Assembly: GCF_000423885.1 (NCBI RefSeq)
Contig: NZ_AUIV01000002.1
Span: forward strand, 62,001 to 126,000
DNA length: 64,000 nt
Direction: 5' to 3'
Source of the DNA: Thermomonas fusca DSM 15424
Lineage (GTDB): Bacteria > Pseudomonadota > Gammaproteobacteria > Xanthomonadales > Xanthomonadaceae
Shown: piece after piece, positions 1-8,663 of the stretch
Layout: each line of letters starts with the position of its first letter
Position numbering within the stretch: the stretch's first letter is position 1
The notes under the pieces: generated by a model
What the model was told of the DNA's origin: nothing
The model's database searches: none
The model's input: only the letters and a program-made list of their open reading frames with translations
Program-made: the position numbers and the translations under genes

Positions 1-2898
1 CTCATCCAGTTCCTGGCCCTGCCCGCCGATGCGCATGTCGATATCGGTGCCCAGCGGGCTCGACGCTACCATGTCGTTCACCTCGCGGATTGCACCGCCA
101 AGGTCGATGTCGCGCAGGTTCGCGGAGACGATGGCGACGCGGCGCTGGTCGGCGCGGTGGATCTCGCTGGGGCCGGTGGTGGCCACCACGTCGGCGACGG
201 ACGCAAGCTCCACCGGCGTGCCGCTGCCCGGGTTGACGATCAACCGGCGCAGGTCCTCCACCGAGCTGCGGTCGGATTCCTGCGCACGCACGAGCACGTC
301 GATCTTGCGGTCGCGGAAGCTGTAGCGGGTCGCCACGTTGCCCTTGACCTTGTTCACCACCACGTCGGCGATCTGCCGCGTGGTCAGGCCGAGCGCGGCG
401 GCGCGGTCCTGGTCGAAGCGGATCTGGATTTCCGGGAAGCCCTGCTCCACCGTCGACTTGACGTCGGCGTAGTGCCGGTTGGCGCGCAGCATCCCGGCCA
501 GCCGGTTGCCGGCCTTGCGGATGGTTTCCAGGTCCGCGCCCTCCACCTCGATCTCCAGCGGCGGCGACAGGCTGAACAGCTCGGGGCGGCTGAAATCCAC
601 CTGCACGCCGGGGTAGTCCTGCATGGTCTTGCGCAGCGCCTCGGTCAGCGGGCCTTCGGCGTCGTTGCTTTCCATCACCACCGACAGCTTGCCGATGTTC
701 TCGCCGCTTTCGGTGGGGCTGGCATCCAGCCGGGTGCCGGTGCCCGACACGCCGTACAGCACGCGCACGCCGGCATCCTTCGCATGCAGCGCCTGCACGT
801 CGCGGACCAGCGCGTCGGTCTTGGCCAGCGGCGTTCCCGGCGGCAGTTTGGCGGTCATGTCGAAGCGGTCCTGCGCGAACTGCGGGATCAGGTCGGTGCC
901 CAGCAGCGGCACCGCCGCCATCGTCAGCGCGAACGCCAGCGCGGCCACCAGCAGCACCGGGGTTGGCCGCTGCAGGGCTTTCGGCAGCACCTGCATGTAG
1001 GCGCGCTCCGCGCGGCCGTAGGGCGCCATCGCCAGATCGCTCAGCTTGCGCATCATCGGGCCGACCACCGCGGCCAGCCCGCGCCACGCGCGCACCACCA
1101 GCCATGCCACGCTGAAGAAGCCGTAGCGGAACAGCGCGCCGACGCCTCGTCCGGCATACGCCGCCGGCTTCTGCCAGCGCTTCTGCGGCTGCCAGTGCGC
1201 GCTCGCCGCTTCTTCCGGGAAGCCCAGCGGCGGGCGGCCCTTCAAGGCACTCAGCATCGGGATCAGGGTCATCGCCACGACCAGCGAGACGCCGATGGCG
1301 ATCGCCACGGTCAGCGCCTGGTCGCGGAACAGCTGGCCGGCGATGCCCTGCACGAACACCAGCGGCAGGAACACCGCGATCGTGGTCAGGGTGGATGCCA
1401 CCACCGCCATGCTGACCTCGCGGGTGCCGGTGATCGCCGCCTCTAGGATGCCGAGCCCGCGCTCGCGCGCCTTGGCGATCGATTCCAGCACCACGATGGA
1501 GTCATCCACCACCAGGCCGGTGGCCAGCGCCAGGCCACCCAGCGACATCACGTTGAGCGACAGGCCAAGCTGGCTCATGAAGAAGAAGGTGGCGATGATC
1601 GACACCGGCAGCGACAGGCTGATGACGAAGGTGCTCCAGCCATCGCGCAGGAACAGGAAGATGATCAGCACCGACAGCAGGCCGCCGATCACGCCGTCCA
1701 CCTTGACGTCGCGAATCGCGTTGCGGATGAAGATCGATTGGTCCTCGATGTTGGTCAGTTCGATGTCGGCGGGCAGCTTCTCGCGGATGGCCTTGAGCCT
1801 GGTTTCCAGCGCATCGGCGGTGGACACGGTATTGGCATCGCCTTCCTTGTAGATCGCCAGCTCGACCGCCTCGCGCCCGTTGAGCCGGATGATCGCCTCG
1901 CGCTCCTTGTAGCCCTGGCGCACCGTGGCCACGTCCTTCAGCCGCAGCGGCGAGGTCCCCGTCTGGGTGTTGCCACCCTGCGACAGCGCGGCCATCACCC
2001 GCGCATCGCCGCTGGCGGCGGCCAGGCGCATCGCCTGTTCGTTGCCGGCATTGCCGGCCGCGGCGCTGCGCGTGGTCAGCAGCATGTTCGCCATTTCTTC
2101 GACGGTGGCGAACTGGTTGACGGTGCGCACGAGGTAGCGCTGCGAGCCTTCCTCCAGCCGCCCGCCGGAAACGTTCACGTTCTCCTGCGCCAACCGGTTG
2201 ATCACGTTGTCCAACGTCAGGCCGAACTGCGCCAGCTTGCGCTGGTCGATGTCCACCTGCACTTCGTCCTCCAGGCCGCCGCCCACCTTCACCGCGGCCA
2301 CGCCCTCGACCGGCTCGAGCTTGCGCTTGAGGTCGTCGTCGGCGAAGCGGCGCAGTTCCATCAGCTGGCGGATGTCCTCGACGCTGCCGGCACCCTGCCG
2401 CTTCGGCGACAGCGCCAGCCGCATGATCGGCTGGGTGGAAGGATTGAAGCGCAGCAGTACCGGCGGCTTGGCGTCCTGCGGGAACTGCAGCGCCTCCATC
2501 TTGTCGCGCACGTCCAGGCTGGCCTGGTCCATGTTGGTGCCCCAGGCGAATTCCATCACCACGTCGGATTGGCCGGTACGCGACACCGATTTCAACTTGC
2601 GCAGGCCCTTGACCACGCCCAGCGCCTCTTCGGCGGGCTGCGAGATCAGGGTCTCGATTTCCGCCGGCGCCGCGCCCTCGTAGTCGGTGCGCACGGTCAA
2701 GGTGGGATAGCTGAGGTCAGGCAACAGGTTGACCTTGAGGCTGCCCAGCGCAATCAGCCCGAACAGCACCAGGGTCAGCGTCATCATCGCGATGGTGACG
2801 CGCCTGCGGGTGGCGAACTCCACCAGGCTGAAGCCGGCCGCGAGCGCGTGGTGCGGATCCTGCGCGGGTTCCGGCCGGGGGCTCGAAGGCGAACTCAC
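1..2898 (-). CDS. RND efflux transporter permease (partial, C-terminus outside window)
   Basis: Inner-membrane pump of the resistance-nodulation-division family (AcrB/HAE-like), which exports drugs or other small molecules using the proton gradient. 966 codons are visible. The frame starts at a GTG that overlaps the adaptor's stop (GTGA) and runs off the left edge, so the last membrane bundle (about 150-200 residues) is missing. Visible signs are TM1 followed by the porter opening LLPDLSYPTLTV, the TM4 signature GLVVDDSIVVLESI near residue 465, and a long linker before the second porter half, which ends GGQGQELDE. The longest minus-strand open frame here (2..1105) is a shadow. The adaptor lies immediately upstream in the same operon, and no TolC-like gene is seen. 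The family is certain; the substrate is unknown. Confidence 0.93.
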   Translation of the reverse strand, partial: MSSPSSPRPEPAQDPHHALAAGFSLVEFATRRRVTIAMMTLTLVLFGLIALGSLKVNLLPDLSYPTLTVRTDYEGAAPAEIETLISQPAEEALGVVKGLRKLKSVSRTGQSDVVMEFAWGTNMDQASLDVRDKMEALQFPQDAKPPVLLRFNPSTQPIMRLALSPKRQGAGSVEDIRQLMELRRFADDDLKRKLEPVEGVAAVKVGGGLEDEVQVDIDQRKLAQFGLTLDNVINRLAQENVNVSGGRLEEGSQRYLVRTVNQFATVEEMANMLLTTRSAAAGNAGNEQAMRLAAASGDARVMAALSQGGNTQTGTSPLRLKDVATVRQGYKEREAIIRLNGREAVELAIYKEGDANTVSTADALETRLKAIREKLPADIELTNIEDQSIFIRNAIRDVKVDGVIGGLLSVLIIFLFLRDGWSTFVISLSLPVSIIATFFFMSQLGLSLNVMSLGGLALATGLVVDDSIVVLESIAKARERGLGILEAAITGTREVSMAVVASTLTTIAVFLPLVFVQGIAGQLFRDQALTVAIAIGVSLVVAMTLIPMLSALKGRPPLGFPEEAASAHWQPQKRWQKPAAYAGRGVGALFRYGFFSVAWLVVRAWRGLAAVVGPMMRKLSDLAMAPYGRAERAYMQVLPKALQRPTPVLLVAALAFALTMAAVPLLGTDLIPQFAQDRFDMTAKLPPGTPLAKTDALVRDVQALHAKDAGVRVLYGVSGTGTRLDASPTESGENIGKLSVVMESNDAEGPLTEALRKTMQDYPGVQVDFSRPELFSLSPPLEIEVEGADLETIRKAGNRLAGMLRANRHYADVKSTVEQGFPEIQIRFDQDRAAALGLTTRQIADVVVNKVKGNVATRYSFRDRKIDVLVRAQESDRSSVEDLRRLIVNPGSGTPVELASVADVVATTGPSEIHRADQRRVAIVSANLRDIDLGGAIREVNDMVASSPLGTDIDMRIGGQGQELDE

Positions 2899-4040
2899 TT
2901 GGCGGTCGCCTTTGCGGGCGCCGGGACTGCAGGCGCGGCCTTGCCGCCGATCACCTGCACCGCGCTCCCTTCGCGCAAGGCCGACTTGCCGGCCACCACC
3001 ACCGGATCGCCCGCGCGCAGGCCGCCGCGCACCTCCACCCATTCGCCATCCACGTAACCCAGCTTGAGTTCCGAACGCACGGCCTTGCCGCCCTTGACCG
3101 TGAACACGGCAGGCGCACCGCCGTCTTCCAGCAGCGCGGTGCGCGGTATCACCAGTGCGTCGGCGCGCTGGTCGTAGTTGATGCGGATGCGCGCGAACAT
3201 GCCCGGCTGCAGCAGGCCGCCGCCGTCGAACGCACAGATCACCCGGAAGGTGCCGCTGCCGGCATCCACCACCGGCGAAACCCGATCGATGCGGCCATCA
3301 AAAGTCTTGCCCGGCAGCGCGTCCACGGTGAGCTGCACCGCCTGGCCGGCCTTCAGGGTTGCGATCTCGCGCTCCGGCACGTTGAGCGTGGCTTCGAGCC
3401 TGGAGACGTCGACGATGGTGAAGATCGGCGTGTTGATCTGCACCAGGTTGCCCTGCTTGATGCTGCGCGACGCCACCACGCCGGAGATCGGCGCGCTCAC
3501 CGTGCCGTAGGACAGTTCCAGCTTCGCCATCCGCAGCTGCGCGCGCGCGTTTTCCAGGTTGTAACGCAGCTGGTCCACGTCGTTCACGCTAACCATCTTC
3601 TGATCCAGCAACTGCGCGGAGCGCCGGTAGTTGGCCTCCAGCTTGCGCACTTCCGCATCGGCCTGGGCGACCTGCAGGTTGGCGCGGTCACGGTCGATCC
3701 GCACCAGCGCCTGGCCGACCCTCACCTGCTGGCCGATGTCGGCATAGACCTGCAGCGCGATGCCCGAGGTCTTCGCCACCACCTGCGCCTCCGCGCGTGC
3801 TTCCAGCGGCGCGGTGCCGGCATAATTGGCGGAAATCGAGCGGGTGGAGGCTTTGATCACTTCCACCGGGGTGGCTTCCGGCCCCTTGCTGGCCTGATCC
3901 TTGCCGTCTGGCCCCTTGCCGCCCTCGGCGCCGCCCCCCTTGCAGGCGGCAAGCGCCAGGGCAACGGCCAGCAGACTGAGCCTGGCAAACGGAAGCAGGC
4001 GGCTGGAATGGAAAGCGGGAACCGGGATCGATGGGCGCAT
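2895..4040 (-). CDS. RND efflux periplasmic adaptor (membrane fusion lipoprotein)
   Basis: 381-residue membrane fusion protein linking the RND pump to an outer-membrane channel. The start chosen is the ATG giving MRPSIPVPAF, because a lipoprotein signal with lipobox LAAC follows; the open frame extends 53 codons further upstream but that part has no signal. The order is signal, a Gly/Lys-rich linker, a biotinyl-lipoyl-like half (VYADIGQQVRVGQALVRID), an alpha-hairpin (DAEVRKLEANYRRSAQLL), the second lipoyl half (YGTVSAPISGVVASR), then beta-barrel and membrane-proximal domains. Its stop overlaps the permease GTG by 4 nt, so the two are probably translationally coupled. It diverges from the cytochrome genes. 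Confidence 0.93.
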   Translation of the reverse strand: MRPSIPVPAFHSSRLLPFARLSLLAVALALAACKGGGAEGGKGPDGKDQASKGPEATPVEVIKASTRSISANYAGTAPLEARAEAQVVAKTSGIALQVYADIGQQVRVGQALVRIDRDRANLQVAQADAEVRKLEANYRRSAQLLDQKMVSVNDVDQLRYNLENARAQLRMAKLELSYGTVSAPISGVVASRSIKQGNLVQINTPIFTIVDVSRLEATLNVPEREIATLKAGQAVQLTVDALPGKTFDGRIDRVSPVVDAGSGTFRVICAFDGGGLLQPGMFARIRINYDQRADALVIPRTALLEDGGAPAVFTVKGGKAVRSELKLGYVDGEWVEVRGGLRAGDPVVVAGKSALREGSAVQVIGGKAAPAVPAPAKATAK

Positions 4041-4206
4041 GGGGGAATGGCTGAGGGGTAGTGTTGTAGTCAAGTATGTCACCGACCCCGCAACTTGTGC
4101 CATCCGCCGAAGGTCATGCATGCCAATGGCATGGTTTTCGACCGTGCCGAACCATTCGCTGCGGCGATGCGGATGAGTCGCATGTGAAGTCCGTGGCATT
4201 CGCCGC

Positions 4207-4212
4207 TATACT
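4207..4212 (+). promoter_or_regulatory. Putative -10 box of the cytochrome operon
   Basis: TATACT matches five of six bases of the sigma-70 -10 consensus. A weak -35 (GTGAAG, 4184-4189) lies 17 bp upstream. Transcription would start near 4219 and leave a leader of about 60 nt before the cytochrome ATG at 4279. Confidence 0.5.
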
Positions 4213-4221
4213 CGAATGAAC

Positions 4222-4242
4222 GGGCGCCCAACACCGGCGCCC
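4222..4242 (+). promoter_or_regulatory. Hairpin in the leader of the cytochrome gene
   Basis: GGGCGCC (4222-4228), a 7-nt loop and GGCGCCC (4236-4242) form a perfect 7-bp GC stem. CCTCCTTTT follows. It lies between the likely transcription start and the ATG, so it may be a leaky terminator/attenuator or a stabilising 5' stem. This is inference only. Confidence 0.4.
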
Positions 4243-4278
4243 GCCTCCTTTTACCGATCCACAGTCCGGAACAGCCAG

Positions 4279-4698
4279 ATGATGCGACCGCTGCCGATTG
4301 CCGCAAGCCTTGCTCTGCTCCTGACGGCCTTTGCCGTCACTGCGCAGGATCCGCCCGCACCAGCCGCCGCTGATGCTGCCGCGCCCACCGCCGAAGCTGC
4401 ACCCGCTGCAGCCGCCCCCGCCCCGGCTGCGCCCACCGCGCCCGCCACCGGCGACGCCACCCGCGGCAAGGGCCTGACCTACACCTGCCGCGGCTGCCAT
4501 GGCCTCACCGGCTACAAGAACGCCTATCCCAGCTACCACGTGCCCAAGATCGGCGGCCAGTCGGAAACCTACCTGCGCAACGCCCTGACCGAATACGGCA
4601 CCGGCAAGCGCAAACACCCGACGATGCAGGCGCAGGCGGAGAGCTTCTCCCAGCAGGACATCGCCGACATCGCCGCCTACCTGTCCAGCCTGAAGTGA
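4279..4698 (+). CDS. Exported monohaem cytochrome c (cytochrome c4-half-like)
   Basis: 139-residue periplasmic c-type cytochrome. Starting at MMRPLPIAAS gives a clean signal peptide (ALLLTAFAVTA). About 40 residues of Ala/Pro-rich linker follow, then one class I haem domain with the attachment motif CRGCH and the likely axial Met in HPTMQAQAES. The domain resembles one half of dihaem cytochrome c4 and probably carries electrons between the bc1 complex and a terminal oxidase. Its stop overlaps the next cytochrome frame if that gene starts at GTG 4695, or lies 8 nt before its ATG. The upstream in-frame ATG at 4216 would bury the signal. Confidence 0.85.
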   Translation: MMRPLPIAASLALLLTAFAVTAQDPPAPAAADAAAPTAEAAPAAAAPAPAAPTAPATGDATRGKGLTYTCRGCHGLTGYKNAYPSYHVPKIGGQSETYLRNALTEYGTGKRKHPTMQAQAESFSQQDIADIAAYLSSLK

Positions 4699-4706
4699 GC
4701 CGCGCC

Positions 4707-5138
4707 ATGACCAAGACCTCCATGACCCTGCTCACCCTCGCCTGCGCGCTGGCCCTGTCGGCCTGCGGCGGCAAGTCCGAAGGCGGCCACGCCGCAGCGG
4801 GTGAAGCCAAGTCCAGCTCCGCCGGCCTGCCCGACGGCAACATCGATGCCGGCCGCGAGTTTGCCGCCAAGGGCGGCGAAGGCATTGCCCCCTGCGCGTC
4901 CTGCCACGGCGCCGACGGCAACGCCCCGATCGACGGCATGTACCCGAAGCTGGGCGGCCAGTACGCCGACTATCTTGCGCAGTCGCTGCAGGGCTACCGC
5001 AGCGGCACCCGCGCAGGTTCCACCGCCGACGTGATGGCCGCCCAGGCCAAGAACCTGAGCGACCAGCAGATCGCCGACCTTGCTGCCTACTACGCCAGCG
5101 TGCCGGGCAGCCTGCGGGACCTGCAGAACGTCAACTGA
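4707..5138 (+). CDS. Monohaem cytochrome c lipoprotein (cytochrome c4-half-like)
   Basis: 143-residue membrane-tethered cytochrome. The N-terminus MTKTSMTLLTLACALALSAC is a lipoprotein signal with lipobox LSAC, so the mature protein would be lipid-anchored. The single haem domain has CASCHG, the c4-like stretch YPKLGGQYADYLAQ and a likely axial Met in DVMAAQAKNLSD. It directly follows the other monohaem gene in one transcript; together they look like a c4 cytochrome split into two polypeptides. ATG 4707 was preferred over GTG 4695 because it places the signal correctly. A terminator follows. Confidence 0.85.
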   Translation: MTKTSMTLLTLACALALSACGGKSEGGHAAAGEAKSSSAGLPDGNIDAGREFAAKGGEGIAPCASCHGADGNAPIDGMYPKLGGQYADYLAQSLQGYRSGTRAGSTADVMAAQAKNLSDQQIADLAAYYASVPGSLRDLQNVN

Positions 5139-5164
5139 GCGCCTGCTGCATCCGCGCATTCCGG

Positions 5165-5190
5165 AAGGGGCCGCAAGGCCCCTTTCGTTT
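5165..5190 (+). terminator. Rho-independent terminator after the cytochrome pair
   Basis: AAGGGGCC (5165-5172), loop GCAA and GGCCCCTT (5177-5184) form a perfect stem, followed by TCGTTT. It lies 26 nt after the cytochrome stop codon. Confidence 0.85.
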
Positions 5191-5268
5191 GCCGATCGGT
5201 TGACCGGGGTCATGGCACCGAGTACGCGCAGACGGCGGAATAAGCCGGTTACCGAACGGCAGCACGCC

Positions 5269-5532
5269 ATGGGCAAGTCCATCCCGCTCGACCTCAATCC
5301 CACGCTCGAAATCGAGATCGACGCGGCGCCGATCGCCGCTGCGCTGGGCCTGGAACAGGAAGCCTTCCTGCGCCTGCTGGAGCAGCGCAAGATCGACCGG
5401 CTGTGCGAGCGCGGCACCGGCGAGGACGCCGGCCTGTATCGCGCCACCTTCTACCACGGCCCCAAACGCGCGCGCGTGGTGGTGGACCGGCAGGGGCGCT
5501 TCGTTGGCGACGTGGAGCAGCGCTCGCGCTGA
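5269..5532 (+). CDS. DUF6522-like small protein
   Basis: 87-residue soluble protein with no signal peptide. Its pattern is EIEIDAAPIAAALGL, an acidic helix (EAFLRLLEQRKI), the motif LCERGTGEDAGLYRATF, and a closing strand RARVVVDRQGRF. This matches my memory of the DUF6522 family, whose function is unknown. It sits between two terminators, so it is probably its own transcript. No catalytic residues can be assigned. Confidence 0.7.
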   Translation: MGKSIPLDLNPTLEIEIDAAPIAAALGLEQEAFLRLLEQRKIDRLCERGTGEDAGLYRATFYHGPKRARVVVDRQGRFVGDVEQRSR

Positions 5533-5578
5533 TCGCAGCCGGGCGGCGGGTGCTGCGGAAGCGTGATTCCCGCAAACG

Positions 5579-5604
5579 AAAAGCCCGCCAGATGGCGGGC
5601 TTTT
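5579..5604. terminator. Bidirectional terminator between the DUF6522-like gene and nuoN
   Basis: AAAAGCCCGCC (5579-5589), loop AGAT and GGCGGGCTTTT (5594-5604) form an 11-bp perfect inverted repeat with A and T tails on both sides. It can end both the plus-strand gene and the converging nuo operon, whose last stop is at 5653. Confidence 0.92.
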
Positions 5605-5652
5605 GCGTTTTGCCCGCGCGCCATCGCGGCGCGACGCCGGCGGCCGCTGGTC

Positions 5653-7116
5653 TCAGGCGAAAGCCGCCTGGCACCACGCCATCAGCGGGTTCCAGAACAC
5701 GCCCAGGACCAGCAGGCCCAGCGCATTGACGCCGAATACCAGCCGCAGCGCGCGGTCGTCACGCGGCAGCACCGGCTCGCCCACCGGCTCGTCGAAGTAC
5801 ATGACCTTGATCACGCGCAGGTAATAGAACGCGCCGATCACCGCGAACACCACGCCGACGATGGCCAGCCACAGCATGCCGCCATTGATCGCGGCGCGCA
5901 GCACCGCCAGCTTGGCCCAGAAGCCCAGGAACGGCGGGATGCCGGCCAGCGACGCCATCACGCACAGCACCATGCCGGCGCTCCACGGATCGCGCGCGTT
6001 AAGGCCCTTGAAGTCGTCGATGTTGTCGGCCTCGAAGCCGCGACGCGCCAGCAGCACGATCGCGCCGAACGCTGCGGTGGCCATCAGCGCATAGCTGATC
6101 GCATAGAACATCGCCGCCGCGTAGCCTTCCGCGCCGCCGCCGGCCAGGCCGAGGAACAGGAAGCCGACGTGCGAGATGGTCGAATACGCCAGCATGCGCT
6201 TGAGGTTGGTCTGCATCAGCGCGATGACGTTGCCCACCACCAGCGACAGCGCGGCCAGCACCGCCAGCATCGGCTGCCAGTGCCCGGCCAGCGGCGCGGC
6301 GCCGAAGCCCAGCAGGCGCACCACCATGGCGAACGCGGCCAGCTTCGGCGCGGAACCGATGAACAGGGTGATCGGGGTCGGCGCACCGTGGTAGACGTCG
6401 GGCAGCCACATGTGGAATGGCGCAGCGCCGAACTTGAAGGAGATGCCGGCGACCATGAACACCACGCCGGTCAGCAGCAGCATCGGCTGCGCCACGCCCG
6501 GGGCGGCTTCGCGGATCGCCGCAAGATCCAGGCTGCCGGTGGCGCCATAGACCAGCGACATGCCGTACAGCAGCAGACCGGAGGCCAGCGCACCCAGCAC
6601 GAAATACTTCATCGCCGCTTCCGAAGCCAGCTTGTTGTCGCGGTCGATGGCGACCAGCGCATAGGAGCTCAGCGCCAGCAGCTCCAGGCCCAGATAGACC
6701 ATGATGAGGCTGCCGGCTGAGGTCAGCAGCATCATGCCCAGCACCGCGAACAGCATCAGCACCGACACTTCGCCCTTGTACAGCCCGCGCTCGCGCAGGT
6801 AGGGCCAGACGAACAGCAGCGCGATCGCCGACACCACGCAGGTGGTGACCTTCAGCACGTCGGCCATGGTGTCCCGCACGAACATGCCGTTGAGCACCGT
6901 GGTGTCGTCGCCGACGCCCACGCCAGCTGCGATCAGCCCGCCCACCAGCACCAGGGTGGCGATGGAGAGCACGTGGGTGACCACGCGCTGGCTGTCCTTC
7001 AGGAACAGGTCCAGCATCAGAAGCGCGAACGCGGCGCCCACCAGCACCAGTTCGGGAATCAACGGCAGCAGTTCGGTGGCTGCCGGCATGGCGAGAGTGG
7101 CCTGCATCGTCGTCAT
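5653..7116 (-). CDS. nuoN: NADH-quinone oxidoreductase subunit N
   Basis: 487-residue antiporter-like membrane subunit of complex I and the last gene of the nuo operon. About 14 hydrophobic helices are visible. Typical NuoN patterns include MVYLGLELLALSSYALVA, KFGAAPFHMWLPDVYHGAPTP and YSTISHVGFLFLG; the conserved Lys and Glu residues of these helices belong to the proton path. The start lies 4 nt after the nuoM stop. A bidirectional terminator follows downstream. Confidence 0.97.
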   Translation of the reverse strand: MTTMQATLAMPAATELLPLIPELVLVGAAFALLMLDLFLKDSQRVVTHVLSIATLVLVGGLIAAGVGVGDDTTVLNGMFVRDTMADVLKVTTCVVSAIALLFVWPYLRERGLYKGEVSVLMLFAVLGMMLLTSAGSLIMVYLGLELLALSSYALVAIDRDNKLASEAAMKYFVLGALASGLLLYGMSLVYGATGSLDLAAIREAAPGVAQPMLLLTGVVFMVAGISFKFGAAPFHMWLPDVYHGAPTPITLFIGSAPKLAAFAMVVRLLGFGAAPLAGHWQPMLAVLAALSLVVGNVIALMQTNLKRMLAYSTISHVGFLFLGLAGGGAEGYAAAMFYAISYALMATAAFGAIVLLARRGFEADNIDDFKGLNARDPWSAGMVLCVMASLAGIPPFLGFWAKLAVLRAAINGGMLWLAIVGVVFAVIGAFYYLRVIKVMYFDEPVGEPVLPRDDRALRLVFGVNALGLLVLGVFWNPLMAWCQAAFA

Positions 7117-7120
7117 GTCC

Positions 7121-8647
7121 TTACAGTTTCGTAGCGGCGAGCTGGGCCGCCAGTTGCGCGATGGACGGTTCCATCAGGTCGGTCAGCGGCTTGGGGTTGA
7201 TGCCCAGCGCCAGCGTGAAGGCGGCAAACACGCCCAGCACGATCCATTCGCGCGCGTTGATGTCCTTCAGTTCGGCCACGTGCGCGTTGCCCACGTCGCC
7301 CCAGATGATCCGCTTGGTCAGCCACAGCGAATAGCCGGCGCCGATGATCAGGGTCAGCGCGGCCGCCAGACCGATCAACGGGTTGTGCTGGAACGTCGCC
7401 AGGATCACCACGAACTCGCCGACGAAGCCACTGGTGCCCGGCAGGCCGGCATTGGCCATCGCGAACAGCACCCAGAACAGCGCGAACCACGGCATCACCT
7501 TCGCCACGCCGCCGTAGTCCTTGATCATGCGGGTGTGCATGCGGTCGTACAGCACGCCGACGCAGGAGAAGAACGCGGCGGAGATGAAGCCGTGGGAGAT
7601 CATCTGCACCATTGCGCCCTGCAGGCCGAAGCGGGCGGTGTCGGCCAGCCCCTGGTCGCGCACCAGCGAGAACGCGATGAAGATGCCGAGGGTCACGAAA
7701 CCCATGTGCGCGACCGACGAATAGGCGATCAACTTCTTCATGTCCTGCTGCACCAGCGCCACCAGGCCCACGTAGACGATCGCGATGAGGCTGAACGTGA
7801 TCATCAGCCAGGCGAACTCGTGGCCGGCATCGGGGACGATCGGCAGGGTGAAGCGCAGGAAGCCGTAGCCGCCGATCTTCAGCATGATCGCCGCCAGCAC
7901 CACCGAGCCGCCGGTGGGCGCCTCGACGTGCGCGTCCGGCAGCCAGGTATGGACCGGGAACATCGGCACCTTGATCGCGAACGCGCCGAAGAAGGCGAAG
8001 AACAGCCAGGTCTGCTCGGTCATGGTCAGCGGCAGCGCCGCCATGTCGGCGATCTGCCAGCTGCCGCCCTTCAGGTACAGGTACACCAGCCCGATCAGCA
8101 TGAACACCGAGCCGAGGAAGGTGTATAGGAAGAACTTCAGCGCGGCATAGATCCGGCGCGGCCCGCCCCACACGCCGATCACGATGAACATCGGGATCAG
8201 CATGGCCTCGAAGAACACGTAGAACAGCATCGAGTCCAGCGCGCAGAACGCGCCGATCATCACGCCTTCCAGAATCATCAGGCTGGCGAAGTACTGCGAC
8301 ACCCGCTTGCTCACCGAGCCCCACGCGCCCACCAGCACCAGCACGCCGACCAGCGCGGTCAGGCCGATCAGCGGCACCGACAGGCCGTCCACGCCGAGGT
8401 GGTACTGGATGTCGTAGGCGGGGATCCATGCGCGCTGTTCTACGAACTGCATCGACGCGGTGGTCATGTCGAAGCCGGTGAACAGCGGCACGCACAGGGC
8501 AAGCGTCAGCAGCGCGAAGCCGAGCGCGACCCAGCGCGCCAGCTCCGGCCGCTTGTTGCCGGCCAGCAGGGAGAACACGCCGCCGAGGATCGGCAGCCAG
8601 ATCAGAAGACTAAGCAGGGGCCAGTGGGTCACGCTTGCGGTTTCCAT
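7121..8647 (-). CDS. nuoM: NADH-quinone oxidoreductase subunit M
   Basis: 508-residue antiporter-like proton-pumping subunit of complex I. Diagnostic stretches are YHLGVDGLSVPLI, FFEAMLIPMFIVIGVWGG (with the essential Glu of the pumping channel), KVPMFPVHTWLPDAHVEAPT and YSSVAHMGFVTLG. The length is normal for the family. The gene starts 16 nt after the nuoL stop and ends 4 nt before nuoN. Confidence 0.97.
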   Translation of the reverse strand: METASVTHWPLLSLLIWLPILGGVFSLLAGNKRPELARWVALGFALLTLALCVPLFTGFDMTTASMQFVEQRAWIPAYDIQYHLGVDGLSVPLIGLTALVGVLVLVGAWGSVSKRVSQYFASLMILEGVMIGAFCALDSMLFYVFFEAMLIPMFIVIGVWGGPRRIYAALKFFLYTFLGSVFMLIGLVYLYLKGGSWQIADMAALPLTMTEQTWLFFAFFGAFAIKVPMFPVHTWLPDAHVEAPTGGSVVLAAIMLKIGGYGFLRFTLPIVPDAGHEFAWLMITFSLIAIVYVGLVALVQQDMKKLIAYSSVAHMGFVTLGIFIAFSLVRDQGLADTARFGLQGAMVQMISHGFISAAFFSCVGVLYDRMHTRMIKDYGGVAKVMPWFALFWVLFAMANAGLPGTSGFVGEFVVILATFQHNPLIGLAAALTLIIGAGYSLWLTKRIIWGDVGNAHVAELKDINAREWIVLGVFAAFTLALGINPKPLTDLMEPSIAQLAAQLAATKL

Positions 8648-8663
8648 CTCGTCGGTTGCCGGC

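Noticed and set aside
2..1105. Minus-strand open frame of 367 codons at the left edge
   Set aside because: It is out of frame with the RND permease, which is readable through the whole region in another frame.
157..3057. Long plus-strand frames over the RND pump
   Set aside because: The minus strand codes a clear RND permease and adaptor; these plus frames are biased-composition shadows.
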